Below, piece by piece: positions 55,756-64,000 of a DNA stretch of 64,000 bases. Position numbers and translations under genes: made by a program. A model generated the notes under the pieces. It did no database searches. It had not been told where the DNA came from and saw nothing but the letters and a program-made list of their open reading frames with translations. The stretch is taken from the NCBI RefSeq assembly GCF_040954645.1, contig NC_092806.1:148332429-148396428 (forward strand), written 5' to 3'. The stretch comes from Diabrotica undecimpunctata. Lineage: Eukaryota; Arthropoda; Insecta; Coleoptera; Chrysomelidae. Numbering within the stretch: position 1 is the stretch's first letter; each line of letters opens with the position of its first letter.

Positions 55756-56725
55756 ACGACATGTGAGTCCTAAAGTAACGGATAAATTCAATATTTTTGT
55801 AACTAAAAATATTTTGACGAAATCCTCGTACAGGTCGATTTTTGTTTTTTGTTGTGCATTTTTTCAATATAATCTTTTTATACAGGGCGTGTCGTGTAAG
55901 AGTGGCCAATACCAACTTTCTTATTTTAAATACAACACCCTGTATATTATTATATCTTTTGATTTCTAAGAATATTCTAGATAAAATTTATATTCAATCT
56001 TCTATTCCTATCTTTAACTGTTTTTGAGTAATCGAGGTTGGAAAAGTGACAATTGCTCACAAAATCTAAACAGTTCGATCTAGAGTAAAATGGTTTTTAT
56101 ATTAAGACAAAAGCTTTTTGTATTTACAAAAAGCTTTTGTCTTTATATTGATTCAGGGTATACAGCCAACTATTGGATTTGGTCCATTTTAATTAGTTTT
56201 TATATTACTATCTTAGTTTTTAATATGCTATCTAGTGGTATTAAATAAAAATAAAATACGAAAATTGTCGTGGTCGGCCCTAAATTTCAAAATTTGTCAT
56301 TTTGAATATAATCCTATCATCTCTGGGTTTGATACCACTAGATAGCATATTAAAAAGTAAGATAATAATGTAAAAACCATTTTACTCTAGGTCGAACTGT
56401 TTAGATTTTGTGAGGAAAAATACACGAAATGTCACTTTTCCAACCTCGATTACTTAAAAACGACTAAAGATAAGAATAGAAGATTAAATATAAATTTTAC
56501 CTAATATTCTAAGAAATTCAAAAATATAATAATACACAGGGTGTTGTATCTAAAATAAGAAAGTTGGTATTGGCCACTGTTACACGACACGCCCTGTATA
56601 AAAAGATTCTATTGAAAAAAATGCACAACAAAAAATAAAAACCGACCTACATGAGGATTTCGTCAAAAGATTTTTAGTTACAAAAATATTGAATTTATCC
56701 GTTACCGTAGGACCTCACTGTATAT
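55756..56725. mobile_element. Foldback-type inverted repeat element
   Basis: Arms of about 330 bp (about 55760-56097 and 56380-56725) are inverted copies, sharing for example AACGGATAAATTCAATATTT, ACAGGGCGTGTCGTGTAA, GGCCAATACCAACTTTCTTA and TAATCGAGGTTGGAAAAGTG. The spacer has two further hairpins: a perfect 19-bp one (56104-56122 with 56125-56143, loop TT) and TTTAATATGCTATCTAGTGG (about 56218) with its inverse near 56330-56354. No protein is encoded. A clear target duplication was not seen. Confidence 0.85.
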
Positions 56726-58313
56726 AAATCACAATGGATCATTTTATGTACCATTATAGGTATGTGCCATGTATAGCCTTGATAAAGACTTAAAATAAAG
56801 TAAAAACATTGGCAAATTTTAAACATTAACTAGGTTTTAATTGTCCCTAACCCACTATTACCATTAGAAGCTATTAAGTGGACACTACTCCTAAAACTTT
56901 GTTTACGTTGAAAGCTATGTATCGCCATTTTAAAAAGAGAGACCAAGAAATTTTGTAAATTATATGTTTGCAACTGTGTTTCTTACCAAAACCTTTTGTA
57001 TGTATATAACTTCTTTATTATTCACTTCTAATGAAGTTAAGAGATAAAATACTGATTCTGAATTTTGTTTAAAAGAAGTGTACCTTTAAACATTTGATTT
57101 TCAACTTCTTCAAAGTTACAGTAATTTCAACATCTTTTCAATTCTTGAGTACTTCAATTCCCAAGAGATTTCAGTAATTTTATTTTATTTTTTTCTACGT
57201 AGGGCAAACACAACCATGAGATATAATCGAGACTCCATATATTTCAAACTAGGTTGATTTTGATAAAATTGGTTTTTGTTAGGTACAGATAATAATTACC
57301 TATGTAGTGCCTTCATAACAGGTAATTCTTATTTTTATGTTACAGCCTTAAAATAAAACATACATTATGTCGAATAAATTTTGATATATTATTTATTAAC
57401 AAACGGTTAAAGAAAAACAAATATGTGTTAAAATACGACTCTTTTTTAATTATTGCTTTTCATAGTATATGGACATAATATTTTATCTCTTTTTAATGTA
57501 AAAGAATCTGGTTCGTTTTGATTGTGCATCTATTATTATATAATACCACATTAAACCAGATTCAGTGACGTACGAGAAGTATGGGCAGAGGAAAGAAAAA
57601 TACACACAGTTGTAAGAAGTCAGATACCAAAAAATAAAGGAGAAAGTTATGTGCACTTTGCGTTCGGCAATAATGTGCCTGTTGTCTTAAACATCTTCAC
57701 TTGCAAAAATTTTCACAGTGAGTGTTATCAAATGGTCGTATACTCTTATAAGTACTTTTGTTTGCTTTCTAAGTATTTTTCATGGACTTTGAATTTGCTA
57801 AAATATTGGAAAGTGTCATCGAAAATGCAAATCGAAGAGAAATACGAACAAGAACGAGAAAATACAGCCCATATAGCCCATAATGCGACGTAACAGCCCA
57901 AGACATGAAGTTACAATCATTGTAACATTTCATTTTAACATTTAATCCTACTATACCAGAATTTCTTTAGTAATACCAAATAATTCATTACAACAGAGCT
58001 CTTTTACTCAGGGAATAATCAGACTAGAAGTTGTTAAAAGACGATAAAACATTTTTAAATTACTGAGCTTAAAAAATGTAAAATAAAAGTATTTAGCAAA
58101 TTAAATCAAATTTGAAGCTGTCATAATTTTAAAAGAAAAATATTCAATCTCGAAAAAAGCAATAACTACCTGCCTACAATTTATAGATAAAGTGTAATAT
58201 ACTCTAACAAGTTAAATTTTTAAACATCCGTTTCGACAACAAAATATTACAATGACTGAACAGATGAATTGACTCAGGTAGAATTCCACCGAAACCTTTA
58301 GGTATTATTGTCG
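56726..58313. other. AT-rich region, no gene recognised
   Basis: An 80-codon frame at 57651-57893 has no recognisable domain. The last four bases, GTCG (58310-58313), are the likely target duplication of gypsy copy 2; the other side is beyond the window. Confidence 0.4.
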
Positions 58314-60259
58314 TGTGGCGTACAAAACCGAATCTATATAAAAAAATTACAAATTGTACCAAATATAAATCAGACGTACACCCGGAAAGAAAAGTACTAT
58401 ACGGTGACAGTCTGGGAATGGCTCGCGGCTAGACAAAACAGTGGAGATGGTCGTGCGGTCCACAAAACAAAAAAATCCGAAGTTATATCAGGGGCGCCAG
58501 GTAAATTGGCCCACAGCCTTCCCTACGTTGCTATTCAATAAACCACCAACTTACCAATAGGTTTACTACTAAAATACTAAGTAACAGTATACAACCTGAA
58601 TAAATAAAAAAATAAATGAAATTGTCAGATTAGAATTTAGTCAATTTTAATAAATAGATTCCCAAGATAGTTGAAAATAAATACATACATATTACATATT
58701 ACAATATTATTTAACTTTACCATAGGCTTAATAAAAAAATAATATAAAAATGCGGCTTCTGCTTGCCTAACAAAAATTCATAAGTTATTTCTACTTAACA
58801 GAACAAAATGAAAGGTAAGACGTGTCAAAAGTACCGGACGCTAAGGGGTGTGCGGTTCAATACCAACCAAAAAAAAATAATTAACGCAAATAGGACACCA
58901 CGTGAGCTCAAGTGCGTGCGCAGAAAATAATATAAAAAAAATAAATCTCAAATATATAACCCCCCCTTAGACGCAGTTTACAAAATTAAAATAGGTATGT
59001 GTAAATATTGAATTAATAAAATAAACCGCAAATTATCTTTAAAAAAAATCTGTAAAGTATTTGTAAATATGAAAATAAAAACTAACAGCAAATAATCTTT
59101 AAAAAAAAACTATTGTATTCCGCAAACCAAATTAGACGGTGCTTAAATCTTCCGTTGAAAATTAATTATCGATCCATACCTCGAATATTCATATACTTCA
59201 CCGCGTGGAATTCCAGTTATAGTTCAGCGTGTCTTCAATCCAAAATCCCATACGATTGCCGATGTACATAGACTTGTGTGACAATGTTGAAAAGTTGAAA
59301 ATTACAGCCAGATGGAAAAATACGAAGAAGAAGAAGCAGAAAAAAAACAAACAAACCAACCAACCAACCCTGAAGCAAGAAAACATTAATTACCATCTGT
59401 GTCTAAAATAATTATTTGGAAATAAATATATTGATTTTAACACTTTGTTTATCTGCCTTTTGGCGATAATGGAGCAATACAAAAAAAAACTTGTCTCCGA
59501 ACTTGAATGTATGAAAACTGATAAAAATGTGAATAGCTTTTTAGAGATGGGATAAAAAAATAACTACAACTTTTTAATTAATTAAAAACGAAATGTTCTA
59601 ACACTCACCCTTCTTAGCCAGATTAGGGGTTTGAAATATCCCAAATTGGACCGAAGCGTAGCCGGCTATTTGGACTCGTGATTAAGGCTAATTTCTTGAT
59701 CTAAATACGACTCCCGGTATTCACGTGTACTGTAGATCCGCTTTTTTTTAGCGAAATTGTGGATATTCCAAAAAAAACCCTTCCACGAAGGCAGCAAATC
59801 CCCTTGAATATCCACACGGTTCGGACTAGTCCAGATCCCACATGGAACAGCAGCAAAAGCAAAAAAACAAAAATGCCGTTTTTAATCTAGCCCAACCTTT
59901 CAGTAACACTCTCAAACCTGGAATCACTTTCTTTCCGTCGTCTTTCCGAACACTTGACAACTTGACACACGGAGGTCACCGAATAGTACCGAGATTCAAA
60001 AATTTCAATTTTATGATCCCAATTCTTCCAAGATAACTCTAGAAAGAACGATCTAAATTAGTTTCTTCACAAAAAAGAGGACGTGTTCCCTTAACTTCAG
60101 CACAATTTGCCAGACATTACCCCTATTTGAAAATTACTAATTTTATTTTCGCCACCTTGCTTATAATATATTATAGGCAACCGCTCTTACACGTCCTGAA
60201 TTATTTAAATTTTGATAAAATAGAGGTGGGACTTTCTACTTTAAATTTGGAACGTAACA
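58314..60259 (-). repeat. 3' LTR of gypsy copy 2
   Basis: It begins (on the minus strand) TGTTACGTTCC at 60259 and ends GCCACA at 58314. It differs from copy 1 for example in the stretch around 59140-59270 and near 58680-58700. Confidence 0.95.
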
Positions 60260-61176
60260 ACACCTCCCTTTCCCAGAGGAAAATTTACGAGGAAAAACTA
60301 GACGAAGAAAATTTTCCCTCGCGCTAGCGACGCACTACCTAAACTCCGAGCGAAGTCCACAACACAATCATCATCCACACCGTCTTCACCGTGCGCAAGT
60401 ACTTGGACAACGAAAGACATACCAATCTCAAACCACACGCACAAAGCAACAACTTACTTACAACACTTACTCCACTTCCACACAACAGTCATCTCTCATC
60501 GTATGAGATCAAGTAGAATAGTTTCAAATTCCAACGTCAATCTGACAACACTGATTTGGTCGGTTACTGGATGTTGCCCTTATTCGCGACCTCCCAGCTC
60601 TGGGGCATCGCTAGTACTTCACTATACCTCGCATAACATGAGTCCATAAGAAACTCTCCACCACTCGACTCTTACTGATACTGCGAGAAACATCTACCGA
60701 AACAGTAGTGTAATTCCAATTGTTCATTAAAATAAAAATGAGATAGGTCTTTCAGAATTTAAATCCGTATACAACGAAATTTAGTGAATCATCCAAAACT
60801 AAGCTATTATCCAACAAGATTCACCAAAACATAATTATGTGGCTTCGAAAAAATCCCAATTAAATAGAATGGCTTACTAACATCAAAACAAATCCCAACG
60901 CCATATCATCGAAGACAACATATTTCTGACCAAACCTAAGTGACATTCAATTCCATAAATCAAAAGAAATTAAGGCTACCGCAACCCTACGACTTCGTAT
61001 TGGCTACCTAACACAAAAAAAAACGAATCGGTTGACCATCCAAATACATCCTAAGAACCGATCATAGCCAACACTCAGTCATCCTTCACGGACACAACAA
61101 AAAAAAATAAATACAACCAATTTCAGAAGAATTTACTTAGACTAGACAAAACTTTGCTAGTCCGTTCTACTCCGAC
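60260..61176 (-). other. 3' noncoding region of gypsy copy 2
   Basis: Counterpart of 13026-13948. It includes the purine tract GGGAAAGGGAGG (minus strand, about 60263-60274) next to the LTR. No env-like frame. Confidence 0.7.
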
Positions 61177-64000
61177 CTAAATCCTATCGGGATCACCAGT
61201 CGGGTTACTAATCCTTAAATCCTTAATATTCCAAATACCTTGATCCTTGCCATTTTCATCCTCTAAACTATATGTCCAGGGGGAAACTTTCTTCTTCACG
61301 AAGTAGGGTCCTATCCATCTAGGAGCTAACTTTTTCGTGAAATATTTAGCGGCATCTGACAACACAAAATTTCTCCGCCATACTGACTGATGGGGCTGAA
61401 ATTCCTCTGGACGTCTCCGTAGATTATAGGTCTTCTCACACTTAGCCGAAGCTTTATCTAAACGTTTTCTAACATCAACAAATAATTCCTGGAGTCCACG
61501 CGATCGATTATATCCCATTTTAGCTACTTCGTCCTCCGGGTCTCCGAGTTTGTCCTTTCGGGAAAAATCTCGTCCATCCACTACCATCTTCCGACCGAAA
61601 TTTATGAAGTAGGGATCTTGACCAGTCGACTCGTGGTATGCAGTGCGCGTAGCACATGCTAGTTTGGCCAAATTTTCATCCCACTTCTTATGGTTGTCAG
61701 CTATATAAGTTGCCATCATTGTTTTAAGGGTTCGGTTATAGCGTTCAGATGGATTGCACTGTGGATGATACAACGCATTATAACGAACTGAGACACCATA
61801 GGTTTCCATCATTTTCTTGAAAATACCCGAAGTATACTGGACACCATTATCACATAGTAACAGACGTGGAACTCCAAATACGAGGAAAACTTCTTCTTCT
61901 ATTTTCTTAACGACATGCACGGCTTTTGAGGATCGCAACGGAAATACCAAAGAAAATTTACTAAACACATCCATTACCACTAAGATAAACTTATAGCCTT
62001 GAGTTGATCTTGGGAAAGGTCCCATAAGATCGGTTGCTACTATCTCCCATGGTTGAGTAGCTTTAGGTTGAGGAGTCATAAAGCCTTTGGGCTTACCTTG
62101 TTCCACCTTATGCATGGCACACAGTGAGCAACGTCCAACGTAACGAGACACATCACTCCGCAGTTTCGGCCAAAAATACTTCTCGTTAATACGCTTATAA
62201 GTTTTCAGGATCCCCATATGACCTGCTAAAGGACTATCATGACACAACTTCAGCACTTCCAATCGTTGACCCTTAGGAACGACTTCCTTCCAATTGTCCG
62301 CTTCCTCGACCAAAAATCCATGACTGGGACGGATGTATTTATAAAGTTTGCCACCAGACATTCTCCACTGAGGATACTTCAAGGGATTAGACTCGATTTT
62401 TCTACAAAGTTTATCATACCAACTATCACCACTAGGAAGCGGTACAACCTCTTCAACCATATCAAGCACGGGAACTGACCGAGATAACAAATCGGGGACA
62501 ACATGTTCTTTTCCTTTCCGATGCACAATCTTAAAGTCATATTGTTGCAATCTTACCGCCCATCGAGCTAATCTTCCAGTAGGATCCTTCAAATTTTGAA
62601 GCCATACGAGGGATGCGTGATCAGTCACGACCGTAAACGGAACACCCTCCAAATAAGGACGCAGTTTTTCGACTGCCCATAACACAGCTAAACATTCCCG
62701 TTCCGTCGTGGAAAAATTCCTTTCTTGACGCGTTAGTGATCTGCTCAGGAAACTAATTACTTCGTCACCATCCGGGCCTGGCTGCAATAACACGGCGCCC
62801 ACTCCATATCCTGAGGCATCACATTGGACAACAAAAGGCAAATTGTAGTCAGGACAATTAAGTATCGGAGCAGAAACTAGACATTCTTTTATTTTCTGAA
62901 AAGATTCTTCACAACTCGGGGTCCAATTGAATTTTCTTCCTTTCTTCAATATCGCTGTAATTGGAGCTAGTAGTGTCGCAAAGGAAGGAATAAATCTTCG
63001 ATACCAGGAAAATGTGCCTATGATGCTACGAACTTCCTTGACGGATGTGGGTGTTGGGATACGTAGCATAGCCTTGACCTTATCACCATCAACATGTAGT
63101 CCATTCCTATCAACCACATGACCCAAATACTTTAGTTCCGGTCTACAAAATTGACATTTATCCCAGCTAACGGTTAACTTAGCTTCTCTCAAGCGTCTAA
63201 AGACTTCCTCTAAGATCCTTACATGTTCTTCAATAGACTTTGTCACGATGACCACGTCATCCAAGTAAGTAAAAACATAGGGTTCCAACTCCGGACCGAG
63301 GACACGATCTATCAACCTCTGCCATGTAGCCGGGGCATTATGTAATCCAAAAGGCATTCTGCAAAACTGAAAAAGACCTCGACCAGGAACCGTAAAAGCA
63401 GTATAAGGCCTGGAAGCCTTAGCAACAGGTACCTGCCAATACGCCGACTTAATGTCTATGGTGGAAAGATAATGCGCGTTCTTTAATTTATTTAAAATAT
63501 TAGAGATGTACGGTAATGGGTAGCCATCCCTCTCTGTTACGGCATTAAGCTTTCGATAGTCTACGCAGAACCTCCATTTTGGTTCTTCACCTTCTGGAAC
63601 CTTTTTTTTCACCAAGAGAATCGGGGACGACCAAGCACTATTCGATCGCTCCACTACTCCTTTCGCCAACATATCTTCTAGCTCTTTATCAATATGGCTT
63701 TGGATTACTGGGGATACAGGATAGTAACGTTGTTTTATGGGTGCAGATTTACAAACAATCACATGCTCAGTGACATCAGTACAACCAAGAGAAGTGCCCA
63801 TTAGTTCACGACTTCTATTAATAACTTCCTCCAATTGCGACTTCTCTGCATCGGTCAAAATAGTTTGACCTCGGAGATGATCCACTGAACCTACCATTGC
63901 TGGAGCGTCCGAAAAATACCATTCGTTATGCCTCAAATCTGGAACGATACCCATAACACGCCAAAAATCAGATCCTAAAATCAGAATGTGCGGTACGTCC
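61177..64000 (-). CDS. pol: Pol polyprotein of gypsy copy 2, 5' part outside the window
   Basis: The frame is open from the window edge to the stop at 61177. It covers the end of the protease region (HILILGSDFWRVMG), RT with YLDD, RNase H and integrase with its HHCC finger and the three acidic residues, as in copy 1. Observed differences are Ala for Val in the segment after GFLVEE, and Lys for Arg in ADNHRKWDEN. No stop or shift. Protease active site and gag lie beyond 64000. Confidence 0.96.
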   Translation of the reverse strand, partial: DVPHILILGSDFWRVMGIVPDLRHNEWYFSDAPAMVGSVDHLRGQTILTDAEKSQLEEVINRSRELMGTSLGCTDVTEHVIVCKSAPIKQRYYPVSPVIQSHIDKELEDMLAKGVVERSNSAWSSPILLVKKKVPEGEEPKWRFCVDYRKLNAVTERDGYPLPYISNILNKLKNAHYLSTIDIKSAYWQVPVAKASRPYTAFTVPGRGLFQFCRMPFGLHNAPATWQRLIDRVLGPELEPYVFTYLDDVVIVTKSIEEHVRILEEVFRRLREAKLTVSWDKCQFCRPELKYLGHVVDRNGLHVDGDKVKAMLRIPTPTSVKEVRSIIGTFSWYRRFIPSFATLLAPITAILKKGRKFNWTPSCEESFQKIKECLVSAPILNCPDYNLPFVVQCDASGYGVGAVLLQPGPDGDEVISFLSRSLTRQERNFSTTERECLAVLWAVEKLRPYLEGVPFTVVTDHASLVWLQNLKDPTGRLARWAVRLQQYDFKIVHRKGKEHVVPDLLSRSVPVLDMVEEVVPLPSGDSWYDKLCRKIESNPLKYPQWRMSGGKLYKYIRPSHGFLVEEADNWKEVVPKGQRLEVLKLCHDSPLAGHMGILKTYKRINEKYFWPKLRSDVSRYVGRCSLCAMHKVEQGKPKGFMTPQPKATQPWEIVATDLMGPFPRSTQGYKFILVVMDVFSKFSLVFPLRSSKAVHVVKKIEEEVFLVFGVPRLLLCDNGVQYTSGIFKKMMETYGVSVRYNALYHPQCNPSERYNRTLKTMMATYIADNHKKWDENLAKLACATRTAYHESTGQDPYFINFGRKMVVDGRDFSRKDKLGDPEDEVAKMGYNRSRGLQELFVDVRKRLDKASAKCEKTYNLRRRPEEFQPHQSVWRRNFVLSDAAKYFTKKLAPRWIGPYFVKKKVSPWTYSLEDENGKDQGIWNIKDLRISNPTGDPDRI

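Larger units (their letters stand above)
58314..64000 (-). mobile_element. Ty3/gypsy LTR retrotransposon, copy 2 (inverted, cut by the window end)
   Basis: Same element as 5882-15891, on the other strand: 3' LTR, 3' noncoding part and most of pol are inside the window. It differs by scattered substitutions and small indels in the LTR (1946 against 1943 bp), and by at least two residues in pol. It has an undamaged pol frame, so it is also recent. Confidence 0.96.

Noticed and set aside
57651..57893. 80-codon plus-strand frame as a gene
   Set aside because: No motif, no codon signal, in an AT-rich stretch with many chance frames.

Overview
This window looks like a piece of a large, AT-rich, repeat-filled insect genome. 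The evidence is an abundance of insect-type mobile elements (a Ty3/gypsy LTR element with a lysine-tRNA primer site, RTE-like, Jockey and R1/LOA-like non-LTR elements, a Penelope-like element, and Tc1/mariner-type, pogo-type, piggyBac and tyrosine-recombinase elements), canonical GT-AG introns and long (TA)n tracts. A beetle is a reasonable guess, but the species cannot be fixed from the sequence. I found no intact host gene. Almost everything readable is mobile DNA in different states of decay.

Positions 1-19.1 kb hold one old Tc1/mariner-superfamily (IS630-like) transposase gene on the minus strand, running from about 19055 down to 351. Four other elements have cut it into pieces. They are a TIR element of 3.4 kb (452-3871, duplication ATAT) carrying a GHTHME/DUF7869-type gene, an internally deleted pogo-like element (3962-5672), a complete 10,010-bp Ty3/gypsy retrotransposon (5882-15891, duplication AAGC, LTRs that look identical) and a 5'-truncated RTE-like element (about 16436-18590). 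The gypsy element has gag and pol in different frames, with a GGGAAAC slip site and a possible pseudoknot in the overlap.

Positions 19.3-30.5 kb are a mosaic of retroelement ends: a Penelope-like element with RT and GIY-YIG domains and inverted terminal repeats set inside (TA)n, several non-LTR 3' ends, two of which finish directly in long (TA)n tails (one with a 13-bp target duplication inside an RTE-like copy), a Ginger2/KRBA2-like fragment, a hammerhead-like sequence and a second, diverged GHTHME/DUF7869-type relic. Positions 32.6-34.3 kb hold a two-exon tyrosine recombinase gene (Crypton-like) with all its catalytic residues, preceded by a long hairpin. A piggyBac relic lies at 35.2-35.9 kb.

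Positions 36-44 kb are mostly AT-rich DNA without genes, with a 3-copy tandem repeat, a GC-rich island near 42.8 kb and a duplicated segment near 43.5-44.1 kb. At 44.4-48.3 kb a Jockey relic is split by an R1/LOA-like element with RT and RNase H domains, a (GATTA)n tail and a 13-bp target duplication. At 50.4 kb there is a Tc1/mariner-type transposase whose last exon breaks off in (TA)n. At 52.3-54.5 kb a 367-bp satellite forms a head-to-head array flanked by a 13-bp direct repeat. Then come a tyrosine-recombinase-like C-terminal ORF (54.9 kb) and a foldback element of about 960 bp (55.8-56.7 kb). From 58.3 kb to the edge lies a second, inverted and almost identical copy of the same gypsy element, cut by the window end inside pol.
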